Positions 1 through 11,267 of a stretch of 64,000 nucleotides of DNA are shown one piece after another (position 1 is the stretch's first letter; each line of letters begins with the position of its first letter). A model generated the notes under the pieces. That model ran no database searches, was not told the DNA's origin, and saw only the letters and a list, made by a program, of their open reading frames with translations. Origin of the DNA: Trichosphaerium sp. ATCC 40318 (Eukaryota; Discosea; Flabellinia; Trichosidae); the NCBI GenBank assembly GCA_038496445.1, contig JALMLS010000502.1, positions 62,001 to 126,000 of the forward strand, in the 5' to 3' direction. A program made the position numbers and the translations under genes.

Positions 1-930
1 TGTACGGTGGTCGTAAACAGCAAAGATTTCGAGAAACAAACAAAAAAACCCCCAAACAATCTTTTTCTTATGTCATAAAATAGGTCGTACTGAACGGATA
101 CTCTGATCAACTATCTAAATTCGTACCATATTATCTAAGTACATTATATGAGAACGAAGGTGAAATCAAGGAAGCACAGCGTATGGTATGGTAGTTAAAG
201 CGTCTTACCACGTGATAATCACGTGCTAATAATTTTTTTGTAAACAGATCGTCGAAGAAGCTGCTGTTAATAATGACGAAGTTAAACATAAAACTGGTAA
301 CGTTCAGTTATGCGCTCTAGCTATTATTCTTCATTGGACAAAACAAAGATTAATGTTTGATCAAATGAAGGATAAGTGGGCCATTATTTCTGAAAAGAAA
401 CCTGTAGTGTGCGTTTCCATACAAGACTTTGTTTGTCTTATTTATTTTCTTACTTTTTTTTCCAGATTGTCAACAATACATTCCTGTAAAGGTATGGAGA
501 GTGATCGGGTTTATATTATCCCAGAAAAGTGCGACGAACACAAACAGTTTTATATACCAAGGTAACAAACTAAGCCAATTTCTTTACCTATGTTGGGCTA
601 ATTTTTTTTGTTAAAGAATGCCTGGCTTTCGTTTCTGGCAAAAGACCCGAGAAGTGTACCAACTAGAAAAACAGTGTCTAGCCTATGTTGCAGCAACTAG
701 AGCAAAGGAGCGCCTCATTTGGGTTGGCAACGCATACACCGAAACTGTAATAGGTACACGACGTTTTGTTTGTTTTTTTTTGGGTTGGTTTTTATGTTTT
801 TCTTGAGAACTACTTCTGAATAATTTCGTAATTAATACCAATTGTCTCTTCACATCATTTATTAAAAATTGTTTTAGACGTACCAGATGGATTTTGTCCC
901 GAAGAAGAAGATTACGCTGAAGACCAATAA
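1..930 (+). CDS. UvrD/PcrA-like superfamily 1 DNA helicase, 3' part
   Basis: This is the C-terminal part of an ATP-dependent DNA helicase whose 5' end lies outside the window. Exons read by eye are before 84, then 84-185, 248-408, 466-561, 617-753 and 878-930. Two diagnostic motifs are visible. TIHSCKGMESDRVYI is motif V (compare T-x-H-x-x-K-G-x-E-W/S-D). LAYVAATRAKERLIWVG is motif VI, carrying the arginine that senses ATP. A preceding YGGRKQQRF stretch is compatible with the motif IV region. UvrD/Rep/PcrA enzymes unwind DNA 3' to 5' in repair or restart; in eukaryotes Srs2 and Fbh1 are relatives. The protein ends in an acidic tail. Introns interrupt the helicase core, so it is a host gene and not bacterial contamination. 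Which eukaryotic subfamily it belongs to cannot be decided from this portion. Confidence 0.75.
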
Positions 931-1917
931 AAAAAAAAAACAGAAAAAAATAAAAATTCAACAAGAAAAATTAATACGAGCTCGAGTATTGTCAGCTTCC
1001 TTTTTAAAGAATAACTTCTCCTTTTTGATGATTGTAATATTAACATACTTGGTATTTTCCCTTATTGTGCCAGTACTAATTGGGAACGAGCACTATACCA
1101 GTAACATGCACTCTCTTTTGTATCAGAAAATGTGGTAAATCAAACACAGTTTATAGGTGTTCAGAAGCCACGTTATTAATAATACTCTCCACACAAGTAC
1201 AGCTGATTTAGTTATCAAGGGTATTCTATCATCTTTGTTCGTGAAATTAATAAAATAACGTAAGAAATCACTAATTTTGTTGAGAAAAAAGTAGGTACTT
1301 TGCCCAAAGGTTTTTTTTTGAAAAGGGTAAAAAGGCTTGGTCCAATAGGCGTTGGATAAAGAAAAAACATCCTAAAGGGGACTTTAAGTTACAATTAACT
1401 CTACATCACTTTCTGGTTTATGGATAATTAGCTTTAAAAACCACACTGAAAGCGTCCTTATTATTCTCACTCGCATTCATGTTATTTTGAAAAAAGTGTG
1501 CCTTCTTAAGCACAGTTTATCGAACCTGAACCACCATAATACGAATAGAGCGATACTAAAACGTGACTTTAAAACCTATTATTAAAGCTCCATGCTTAAT
1601 GGTGGAGCTTAGGTGGCTTTAAAACGCAGCTATTACACGGAGAATTTAATACCGCTTATTTTGTATTGATTTGAACGAGGTAACACGGGTATCAAAACAA
1701 CAAACTCGCTCGTCACGTGACAACAGAAATTCGTCATGACTGTATTATGTAGCTACAAAACTATCTTGTGGTACGTATAAACAAAGTATATATAACCCCG
1801 GAATGTTACAGGAGGGGTTAAATATCGAAAAAGCCTCCAATCATTATTTATTATTTTTTCTTATTTTCAGACCACTCTACGATAACCAGTAAATCATTCT
1901 GGTTGTTTTAGTATTTT
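931..1917. other. Intergenic region, no gene supported
   Basis: AT-rich, stop-dense sequence between two plus-strand genes. It should hold the helicase 3' UTR and the promoter of the PA-domain gene. The only structured element noticed is a perfect 8-bp inverted repeat, AAGCTCCA / TGGAGCTT, with a 10-nt loop at 1585-1610. An open stretch at 887-1138 overlaps the helicase stop codon in another frame and looks like chance. Confidence 0.5.
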
Positions 1918-4484
1918 ATGGAAACGATGTGTGTTCTCGGAGTCCCAAAACACCTATTGCTTTTGTATTCGTTTTTTTTTTTTCGACGAGCATTACGACC
2001 TTTGGACAATACTAAAAATATTAATAGCTCTTTTATTATTTTGACTTGGATGCAGTCTTGTGGGGCGTTATTGCAGTTTAAAACAACAAACGAGACTTTT
2101 GACACTGGCGCTATAATGTACGGAATGCTGCGGATTATACACGCTTAGCGATCGTGATTCTAGAGCGCGTATTTTAGGTCAACGATCTCAACGAAGTTGC
2201 CTCTTTTTTTTCTTCTTTTTTTTTCCGGTTGACCGTGACATTGTCACCTTTGACGCTTAGGTTTCGAAATAACCAGTGGACGGAAGATGTTATAGAAGGC
2301 AGAGCTATATTGTTTGATGAAACAAATTTATCTGCTGTGAAAGAAGACTTTATTGCATTCGTCCAGTACGATGATAAACCAACAGATGATCTTATCAGGC
2401 ACGTGTCGTTCCAAAAATAAAAAAAAGTCATGACAATTTTTCTTGACGAACAGCGTTGTCTTCTGTCGAGAAATAATTTTGAAATAACTCTTTTCAGGTC
2501 AGTGGTGTCAGTTAACCCGAAAGCTATTGTGTTACAAGGACTTCGTTCTGCAGGCTGGGGTACATAAAAACAAACTCAAAAGTTTTCCGTTTTTTATCAT
2601 ACTTGGTTATTTTTAACGGTTTTGAAGGTCAGTATAGAGCTGTTGGAGATACAGATGATATAACAATACCCACAGTTGAGGTTTCATGTATGTTTCAACT
2701 TACCACCTTTTTAACCTTTTATGTAACCATTGTGCATACCATGTCTTGTTACCTCACGTGGTTGTGGTAGGCCAAACAATACCAACATTTTTAGTCATTC
2801 TTAGAGAACCTTTTAACTTGAATAAGACGCAATAACAGCTTGCTGACCTAAATTTAGTTGATGATTTCAAAACAATAGCGAAGGCGATACACAAAGGATC
2901 AGAGCTTATTGCCACCCTTGAACAAGGTAACTCCTAATCGGCTCCTTATCATCTTACAGCTATAATTTTCTTTTTTAGTAATAATCTATTTTTACTAATC
3001 ACGTGTAGACCATGAGAATATTTGGACGGGTTATTTTCATTCTATATTGTATTTGTTGTTCTTTACTTTATGTACGTGGCTTAGTACAGACGCCTTGGCG
3101 CGTGTTGAAGACAGATTTTTTTCATATCTCACTAAAGATCACAATACTGATCCTTTTTTTTTTAGTGCCTATTTTACACAATGTCGTTAATCTCGTTCTT
3201 GTTTTTTTGGTTTTCAGAAGAGTAAAAGCTAGAAAAAAATCAGTGTGTAATGTGCTAGGATTAATATTACTACTACAGATATTCGCATCATTGTGTACGT
3301 ATTGCGGGAAATATAATGCTCCGTTCCAAAAAAAAAAAAAAAAACATAACCAACCGTTTTTTTTTCTTCCTCGTACAACTCTTTCTCACGTGATATTAAA
3401 TTATTCATTTTTACGTTTTATGACGTATTAATGATTATTTAATATGGGGACGTTGTCCATTTACGAGAAAATTAGTCGTATAAAACGTTGTCTAGACACG
3501 TAGCCTTTTTTAGTGTTATTTTTTTTTTAATGTTGTATTAGGCAGGATTATTCATTTTCTTGATCCTAATGGTGTTCATGGTATAATCACCTACAGAGCC
3601 AATGATATTGTAGCATCTATTTTCCTTCCTTTTATGCTATCTGCATTGATACTCTCATTATTGTATTGGCGCGAGAACTTTAAAGCTAAAAAACTATTGA
3701 TTCACTCTTTGGCATCATCTCTGCACCCCTTTATTTACATAGCGGCTGTATCAATATTTCCCATAGAAATAATGACTATAATACTTAGAGCAATTGGTAT
3801 TTGGTCTGAGACAGCGGTACGCCAAGTGTCAAAGTATGCCACTCGAGAAACTTATTTTTTCTTGTTCTATTTTTAGCAAACAGTTTGGATTTGTTGCTAT
3901 GGTGGTATCTTCGCTATATTCGGTTTACTCTATCAATTGACAGCTTATCAAGCATGGAGTAACTATAACGCACTTGTAAAACTTAATAGAGCAAGCTGGG
4001 GATGTGTCACAGCGTCGGTAGGTTCAAAACAAACTAAGCCTTCTTCGTTTTTTCTCATTTTATTTTTGACATATTCTATTTGTAGAGGCTAGTTTTCTTT
4101 GTCATCATCGGCCTTGTCCTTCAGTTTCAGCTTGTCGTGGCATTGATATGGACATTTTCTAACGCTGATTACTATCCATTAAGCTATTTAGCTGTTTCTG
4201 GGATAGTTTTATACCTTGTAACAACAGAATGTACACTACAGTTGCTTTCTCATTTAATCAAAAGAAGAGCAAAAACACGAAAACTCTCAAACTTGGCCAA
4301 CTCGACACAAACTGATTCACATGCTATGGCTGATATGACTCTCTCTGGTAATGCAGCTGAATCAAGTGAGTCTTATTCTCCTTCTATAGACGACTCTTTT
4401 ACGAAAAGTCATAAGAGTATATCGTCTTCAGACTTACTATCTGCTTCGACATCATCAACACAACAAAAAAAAAGTGTAGATTAA
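1918..4484 (+). CDS. PA-domain multi-pass (probably 7TM) membrane protein
   Basis: The start at 1918 opens with a hydrophobic stretch (PKHLLLLYSFFFF) that could serve as signal peptide; its exact extent is uncertain. Splicing 2117 to 2254 joins FDTGAIM to FRNNQWTEDVIEGRAILFDE. The following exons give a protease-associated (PA) fold, with VVSVNPKAIVLQGLRSAGW and TIPTVEVS leading to LVDDFKTIAKAI. About seven hydrophobic segments follow between 3040 and 4250, including SIFLPFMLSALILSLLYW and SYLAVSGIVLYLVTTEC. A Ser/Thr-rich cytoplasmic tail of roughly 70 residues ends at 4484. A luminal PA domain followed by a multi-helix bundle suggests an endomembrane or surface receptor or sorting protein. 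It has no RING finger, unlike RNF13-type PA proteins. Several introns contain CACGTG (2400, 2755, 3000, 3387). Confidence 0.6.
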
Positions 4485-4877
4485 TAATACATCCAACAAC
4501 AACTCACACAACACTAATCAAATTGTAAATAACTTAAACCACTTTTAATACAAATACATATGTACTTGGTTATTTTTACGGAAATACAGATAACTTAGCA
4601 AGGTCATACGTTGTAAATTATGAATACAAAACAGAAAAGTAATTACCTTTCTTAGAATACACTTTGTCCCGTGATCATACCTGGCACCATTGTAAAAACT
4701 GGGAACAAGGATGTGAAAACGTGTGCAGTTCGTGTACCCATTTTCCTTGCAACAGTTTCAAGTAAAGTATTGTCATGATAAAGACATTGCTCAAAAAGTT
4801 AAAGGTATCAACATCTTTTTAATTTCAATATTTTACTGAGGAGCAGATTGCTCTGTATGTACAAAAGTTATAATTAA

Positions 4878-5687
4878 TTAACGACAAGCCTTTATAACTT
4901 CAGATAGTGCCTGAGCCCAGCCTACGCCATCAACCATAACTAAGACTATCTCTGCAACAAATGCAGCTCCATCAGTTGCAAAGAAAGCTATAAGCTGGGC
5001 AATAATTACAACACCTGAAAGAAACCAATCTTGTCTATTCGAAACAGGGGTTAGCTCACGTGACGACCACAAAACAAATGATCAAAAAGAATAAGACATA
5101 CGGAGTCATGCTGTTTTGTATAGCACCCCAGATCATTTCTAAACCAACAGCGTCCTTTACAGCTTTAAGAAACTCAAAAATAGCCCAAGCTTTTTCAAGT
5201 TTTCCTTTTGCCTTCGATGATGTTAAGTCAAGTTATTCACGCGTGTGTTTGTACCTCCTTGATGTCCTTAATAGCACGAGAAAATCCATTCAAAGTCTTT
5301 CCGCCAGCTTTCCGGAATACTTCGCGTGCTGCCTTCTCAGCGACCTCTGAGCGAATACCAAGCAAGCCATAGAACAAGCCTACGATAGAAGTCAGAAATT
5401 TGAAAAAAAAAGAAAAAAACGTGACTCGTACTGAACGTAGCAACGCCAAAATTAGCGATAGCGATTTGGCATTTAGTCAGTCCTTTGAATTTATAGTGTT
5501 TGAACTCGTGCTTTGCCAAGCCTTTCGTTCTTAGTGTAACTTTTTTGTTAAGTCGTTTTGTTTGGGTTGTGATGCTGTCTTTTGTGCTAGAACTTCGGTG
5601 CTTGGAATCTTTAGATAGAGATTTCTTGAAGGCTTTGGTGGCTTCTGGAATAGCTGCTTTTACTGAGCTGTTATATTTCTTAGACAT
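4878..5687 (-). CDS. Small basic membrane-associated protein, unknown function
   Basis: The start is taken at MSKKYNSSVK (5687); an upstream in-frame Met at 5717 is possible. Four exons are joined by GTAC-type introns (GTACGAGT, GTACAAAC). The first 95 residues are Lys/Ser/Thr-rich (SKHRSSSTKD, KKVTLRTKGL). After an intron at about 5436 come FSLFYGLLGIRSEVAEKAAR, a segment ending in AIKDIKE, a helical segment KLEKAWAIFEFLKAVKDAVG, and a hydrophobic C-terminus VVIIAQLIAFFATDGAAFV that ends in KACR. The total is about 215 residues. I recognise no family. Amphipathic and hydrophobic segments behind a basic N-terminus suggest a peripheral or integral membrane protein. It converges with the PA-domain gene; the two stop codons are about 390 bp apart. 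Confidence 0.5.
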
Positions 5688-7079
5688 TGTTCTACGCGGT
5701 ATAAGTAACTTATGCAATACTTGGTCTTAGCTTCGTACTTTGTAAGAGGTGTTTGTTGTTTGTTGTAAGTTGTAGTTTATGTTTCTTGAGACACAGAGTG
5801 CAGATGTAAATGATCTTTGAACACGCGTCAGTTTTCACGTGAAAATAAATATTCACGTGAACACCACGTGAACATACTACCTCTGACGATTGGCAATTAA
5901 CCGTAAGTATAATGACCCATTTTATGAATTACTAGCGGTACATTAATTATCACGTGATTGTGTCGTCAGGTTCCGGAAGAAAGTTCGTTTCCAAATATAA
6001 TTTTGCTGTATGCGAGCTATAACAAGCTGTTTATTAACAAAGTGGCGGTAAATTAGTTTTTCCGATTCTCCGAATCGCGAATTTGTGCTTCACGCAAAAT
6101 CACGAAAGAATGTGTTTTGGTGGTTCTTGCATGAGACCAAAAGTTCATTGACAACCAGCTATTTATTTTAGAATGGCATTATTTGTTTAAATGTGCAAAA
6201 GGCTGAGATGTCATTTGGTCGGATAGAATATAGTGAAACGCGCTGAAATGGCTGTACACGTGTTTTACTCCGTTACAGACGTTAGGGTAAACTTCAGTTG
6301 ACTTTGTACAAATCAACAACAACAACGTACAAAGTTTATAAACAACATGGCGAGCAGCAATCACCCACATCCCAATCACAAAGTTCCTTTTCAATTTGTT
6401 TGAAAAAAAAACTGTAACAGACCTTTCTTTTATTTTCCAACAAATGCTTGGCGCTGCGCTAGAGCCACAAGACATTTTGTCTTCCTCTCAACATCGTCTA
6501 TAATTAGTGTTCCTTGGTTAGTTGATAGAAGAGAGTCAACTGAGAGTGTTAGAACTCTATCGGTTATTGTTAAAAAGTTTATTTATTGTTGGGTAAATCA
6601 TTTTATGTTCTACAAGTTTACACTCAAGCCTGTTGATGTTTGACGCACTACCTGCTTGAATAAGCTGAATTTACTTGTATAAGATGGATACATTGTTGTA
6701 CAAACACTAGCAAGAACTGTAGTTTTCATTGAAACTAAACCGTTCGTTTACCTCAATGTCCAAATTCAATTCTTTTCAAAAATATCTGTACATGTTTAAT
6801 GTACTTGTGTGCTTGTAAGTTGCTACAATTTGCTCAAGTTGCGTACATTCACAAGTTACCTTAACAACGTAACGACAATTCTAGAATTTTTTGCACTGAG
6901 GGAATACCAACTCCGGTATATTAGCCAACACGCCTCCATGGTACGCCTTTGGTAGTATTTATACTGGTAACGTATAATAGAGTAATAATACAAGCATACC
7001 ATACCTTCCAAACGAAATTTGGCTCCACGTGTTTTCTTTCATAAAATACAATACCCACGTGCCTATTTCCGCGTCGTTG
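5688..7079. other. Long divergent intergenic region with clustered E-boxes
   Basis: This lies between the small membrane protein gene (minus) and the Ras-like gene (plus). It contains CACGTG at 5836, 5854, 5865, 5951, 6257, 7026 and 7056. A 98-codon open frame on the minus strand (6179-6475, starting MSCGSSAAPSICWK) has a plausible Met context but no recognisable domain. A potential donor soon after the Met would break it, so I do not call it a gene. Nothing else is supportable. Confidence 0.4.
5836..5870. promoter_or_regulatory. Triple CACGTG (E-box/G-box) cluster
   Basis: Three CACGTG palindromes lie within 35 bp (5836, 5854, 5865), each followed by A. They are about 150-185 bp upstream of the start at 5687. 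CACGTG is the classic site for bHLH and bHLH-Zip dimers. Position and clustering suggest a regulatory site, but the motif is common throughout the window, so function is inferred. Confidence 0.4.
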
Positions 7080-8423
7080 ATGACTATAGCATGGACAAGC
7101 ATTAATTTTAACATATTGGCTTCACGAACCCTAAAACGAGATACAAAGGGAAAAGGTGAGACTACATTGCATAACACTAAGAAAAAAAAACAAACCAACA
7201 AACTCATTTTATTCTACTTACTAATTTTGTTTGTTTGTTAGGTGTGTACTTATCTTACGACACCTCCTTTAGTGAGCTTCAAGTAAGAGCTTCACGCACT
7301 TATATTGAGAGCCTTGGTACGTAAGTTAGCGTAATATCACGTGAGGAAGTATATGTGAACATTTGAAATAACTGATTTTATTTTAATAGAGCGTCCACCT
7401 TCCTTGGGCCGTATTGCGTCTAGAAATAGTGTACACAGTAGTAGGAGTTTTAGTTCTTTCTTCTCAAGAAGAACGAAATCATCTAAGAGACTCAAAAAAC
7501 CTTCATTGAGATTAATGACGCCTTTCCGAGCAGTTAAGATCATTGTAGTCGGTTCACAAGGTTCAGGTACTATACAATGCTATATGTCTATATTCTGACT
7601 AATGTCTTTGATAAAGGCAAAAGCACGTTGGTTAAGAAATTATGTTGTAAATGTGGTGGAAAAAGAGCTGATGAAATACCAACATCTGAACTAGTTCACT
7701 TTGGCACTGCAATACGTGCGACCAACTTGGTAAATCACAATAAGGTTCAACAACAGTCGCTTTGCCTTCACCTCTCCAACCTACTTCTATAAAAGTTAAC
7801 AACAAAGGTGGAATTTTAAGTATAGGGAAGCAAAGCGATGGGTTGTTGATATATGAGTAAAGTTTTCTGACTATTTTATTTTAGGCGTTGTCTTGCATGG
7901 AGATAGAGAGGCGTATGATAAAGTTGCACCTAGTACGTACTTAGAGGAAAGCTGTGTTCTAAGTATTATCAAGTGGGGTCCTTTGAGAAGCGAGCGAGAA
8001 GAATATGGATACCCTTCACAATACAAAGGCGTTCACGCATGTATCATCACGTGTGACGTAAACAGCAAAAGAAGTACTTCTTTTTTTAACACGTGATGAT
8101 TCATACATTGATAGGTTGGCGACAAGTTAAGCAATGGATTAATCATGTTTATGATAATGTAACAGAAGATGTAGTAGTTGTACTAGCTCTTCTAGGACTT
8201 GAGAAAAAGAAGGAAAGGGTTATTAAAGGTTCAAAGATAAAGGTAACGAACAGTTTTTGAATTCTTTGCAGACTTACCACATTTTGTTTAAAAAAAGGTG
8301 TTTTGTGAAGATTATAAGATTATGGCATTTGAAATAAATATGAAAAACACGTTTAGTATTCAAAAGTTATTTGAAATAGTAACATGGTACTGTCTAAAGA
8401 AGAGACAATACTCAAAAAAATAA
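7080..8423 (+). CDS. Ras/Rab-like small GTPase fold with degenerate G motifs
   Basis: ATG at 7080 is the first in-frame Met. Splices carry GKG to VYLSYDTSF, SL to ERPPSLGRIA, and GSQGS to GKSTLVKKL. The P-loop GSQGSGKST (G1) is therefore intact and is itself split by an intron. Later exons align with the Ras fold. WGPLRSEREEYGYPSQYKG sits where WDTAGQERFRTLTSSYYRG is expected, CIITCDVNSKRS where LVYDVTNxxS is expected, and the exon starting WRQVKQWINHV fits helix 3. EDYKIMAFEINMKN replaces the E-x-SAK strand. DxxG (G3) is missing, and the NKxD base-recognition motif (G4) is replaced by ALLGLEKKKE. About 60 basic, Ser-rich residues precede the fold. The protein ends KKRQYSKK without a CAAX box. 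It is probably a pseudo-GTPase or has altered nucleotide specificity. One central exon (about 7770-7860) is uncertain. Confidence 0.6.
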
Positions 8424-8429
8424 AAATAA

Positions 8430-8600
8430 AAAAAAGTCAGAAAAAAGCTATACGGCACCTTACACTGGTAACACTCACGGTTTTGATACACTTCGGCTCT
8501 AGCGGCAGATTTATGAGCACGTGCTAGCAGCATAACAGCTGACAAAGTCAGTACATGATCATAAGATAAGTCAAAAGATGAGACAACTATGTCACGTGTT
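8430..8600 (-). other. Possible orphan coding exon
   Basis: On the minus strand an open, protein-like stretch reads SYDHVLTLSAVMLLARAHKS followed by AARAEVYQNRECYQCKVPYS. It lies downstream of the stop of the PIN-domain gene (8706) and converges on the Ras-like gene. It has no good start codon of its own. It could be an alternative 3' exon of the PIN gene, a remnant of another gene, or chance. Confidence 0.25.
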
Positions 8601-8705
8601 TAATGTTTAATAACTAGCACTTTCAACGTAAGAAATGTTTTGACAAAGACAATTGTTTAATGCACTTTTATAGCTTTGATTTACGCAATAATAGTAACTA
8701 CAGTA

Positions 8706-9800
8706 TCACTGTTTATTTACAAACCATGGATTAGGTTGTTTTTTATGTACAGGTTTAGATGTGAAAGACTTTTTCTTTTTTTGAGATTTTCTTCTTTGTT
8801 GATTCTTCTTATTATGATTTGTACTGTTAAACTTGAAACCTGATCCACGTCTTTTATTACGTGCTTCTTGCCATTTCTTCTTTCTAGGACTGACATCTTG
8901 TTTTCTGTTATTCCCTGATACTCTTCTAGAACGAAATGATTTTCTTTTTATAGGCATCTTAGGCAGACGAGTAGAAATACCATCTCGGAATTTCAAACAA
9001 TATTTGCTACTCATAAACTGATTCATTGAACTACAACCAACGTCAACAACACTTATCACGTGGATAAAAAATATGATTCTTAAATAAAGCTATCTTTCAA
9101 GCTTGTACTTGTGCATAGTTGGGTTGATATGCGCAGTGAAAAATCGATCCAAAAAAAAAAAAGTTCAAAAATGACTTACACTGCTGAAACTCCGTAATGT
9201 AAGTGTGCTCGGTTATTAAGGTTAATATCATTACTTAGAATACAAGCATTAGCTTTTGCTATTCTAACAAAATATACACAGCAATTAATAATCCAATCAT
9301 CAGCCTCCATTTTTATACGTCCCTTAAAACAAACCATTAGAAAAAAAAATCATTACCATTTTTTTCTTGTAATACAAGCTTACCTCTACCGGATACTTTT
9401 CATGTGGGCGTTGCCCACGAAGGTTCTCAGCAAATGCCATATCTCTTAAATAACGGTTTGCTTCACGTGCTTCGATATTTCTCTGCTCGTCTCCTTTTTT
9501 TAAACGATCAAGTTCCCTGACAACTATCGAAGGTTGTTAATCAAACAAATCAAACAATCACGTTTTTTTATCAAATCAACTTGTCTGTCTGAGTACGTTT
9601 CACAATTTTAAGCTAAAATGTACAAAATACGACGTACCAACCATAGGTATAATAATTACAATGTTATGTATTTGTGCAAGGAACTCTAGTTGATTGATAT
9701 TTGTCATTAAAACATTTGTATCAATAACTACAAGCTTTTTACCGTTGTCTAAAAAAAAAGCCCATAAGTAAGATAAAGACCAAGGACAACAACGCTCCAT
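8706..9800 (-). CDS. PIN-domain endoribonuclease (SWT1/SMG6-like)
   Basis: The first residues read MERCCPWSLSYLWAFFLD; an upstream exon is possible because a TTTTTTTTAG acceptor precedes DNGKKLVVIDTNVL. The catalytic acidic set of PIN nucleases is present: D in VVIDTNVLM, E in VVRELDRLKKG (created by splicing PMV to VRELDRL), D in MEADDWIINC and D in CILSNDINL. The spacing matches the PIN domains of SWT1 and related RNA surveillance nucleases. The last exon gives a very basic, nuclear-localisation-like tail (KMPIKRKSFRSRRVSG, SQKKKKSF) ending at 8706. The likely role is Mn/Mg-dependent single-strand RNA cleavage in nuclear RNA quality control; the tail suggests nucleic-acid binding. Four exons are joined by introns with GTACGT and GTAAGC/T donors. 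Confidence 0.7.
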
Positions 9801-9932
9801 AAAGCAAAGTGTCTCTCACAACTTGCGAAGTAAGAAAAAAAAGAAAAAAAGTCTGTGCTTGTCGAGGTTGCTTCAAAAGAGTTCAACTTCAAAAAAAGAC
9901 AAAGGAAAACAAAAAAGATGGATTGTTCAAAG

Positions 9933-10996
9933 CTACTCCTCGTCTTTGCCACTCAACGTACCGGAAGAAAATTTTCTTACTGCTTCATTACCAACAAAGG
10001 GATGGTCCTCAACAAGTTCCTTCCATGTATGAAGCTTAGTCTCCGTAACTTTCAACTTCTTTGTCATTTCTCTACAAAGACTCTCAAGCTCTTCATTCTT
10101 TGAATTAACAGTCTCCACTGTCTTTTCTAGATCACAAGCTTTCCTCTTTACACGTCTATAAGCATCAACAGCTTTCTTATTCTCATTCTGAGTCTTGAAA
10201 AGAACTTCCTTCCATTTTGCAGAGTGCTTCTTTATCTCCTCTTCTTTGTTCTCTTTTGCTTGCATTTTCTGTTTTTTCATTTTCTCTTCACGCTCCGCTT
10301 GAGCTCTCTTGAACTCCTCATTAACTAATCTTTCCTTCTCAAGTGACTTTTCCAACTCTTTTAACTTGTCTTTATATAATTGTTCAACACGTAACCTAGA
10401 TCACGTGATGAAAATCCGAAAAAAAAAAAGCCTTTTTTGATAAAAAGAAAAAACGTGTACCTCTCTTGTTTTTCTTTCTCGATTTGAGCCAATTTTTGTT
10501 TTTCTTCATCACGAAGTGCTGATTCGAGTTTTTCTATCTTCTGTTTCAGTAACGCCGCTTTCTCTGCCTTTGGAATCGTTTAGAGTACTTGACAGCAGGT
10601 TTCAAGATTCTACAAAGTGTTTTATGTCATACCTCCTCTTTTTGCGATTTTTCGCTGTTGACAGTAGTAAAGTTGCGTTCAGAGGTAGTTTTAGATTGTG
10701 TTGTTTTACTTGTGGTCTGATTGGCGGGTTTTTCGTTATTATATGCTGTTGTAGCTTCGTTGGCTCCATTGGTACTATCTGACGCTATTTTTGAGTCTAG
10801 AAATTCGTTATTTCGATAAACCGGTTTTTAACGGCGAGCCTTTATCATCTTTCATAACCAAACAACTTGTTTTAGCCAGTCTTACTGATTTTGAATCGCT
10901 ACCATCAAACTTGACATAAAACATCTTCGCTGTCTCTGAGACGACATTACCCAGTTTCCCCTCATACTTTCCTTTATGTATTTGTACACGGGACAT
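9933..10996 (-). CDS. KOW-like N-terminal module plus long coiled coil
   Basis: MSRVQIHKGKYEGKLGNV starts at 10996; the open frame continues upstream only with non-ATG codons. The first 45 residues (KGKYEGKLGNVVSE, FYVKFDGSDSKSVRLAK) resemble a KOW/SH3-like beta barrel as in Spt5-type proteins. A 25-nt intron (donor GTTTAT) leads to a low-complexity Ser/Thr/Asn linker. The remaining two thirds is heptad-rich coiled coil (KQKIEKLESALRDEEKQK, LEKSLEKERLVNEEFKRAQ, KTVETVNSKNEELESL). It ends HPFVGNEAVRKFSSGTLSGK plus an acidic tail at 9933. This is probably a structural or scaffold protein that also binds nucleic acid or protein through the barrel. It lies upstream of the PIN gene on the same strand, with about 130 bp between them. 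Confidence 0.6.
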
Positions 10997-11267
10997 TAGT
11001 TTACCGCCAACGCCCTCACAAAGGCGATCAACAAAACCGTTGAACAAATATTTTAAGTCACAATGTTTAAGTAAGAGTGCAAAAATCAGTGTTTATTGAG
11101 AACAAGCCTTACAACAAAAGTTGAATATGAGTGGTACTGTCACAACACAAATTTGGGTCGCTACTGATTTGGCACTAGGAGTACATAGACCTTAACACTT
11201 GCAGTGTTTGGTATTCCACGTGCAAACCATTTTTTATCTACAACTCTATTTAGCGCTACTGTTTGAT

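Noticed and set aside
683-964. 93-codon minus-strand frame opposite the helicase motif VI exon
   Set aside because: Opposite strand of a clear coding exon and its intron; no domain.
887-1138. 83-codon plus-strand frame after the helicase
   Set aside because: Starts inside the last helicase exon in another frame; Lys- and Phe-rich composition fits AT-rich noncoding DNA.
1585-1610. Perfect 8-bp hairpin as a transcription terminator
   Set aside because: Eukaryotic Pol II does not use such terminators, it is about 650 bp beyond the helicase stop, and the loop is long.
9809-10103. Three overlapping plus-strand frames near 9.8-10.1 kb
   Set aside because: Antisense of the coiled-coil gene's C-terminus and of the spacer to the PIN gene.
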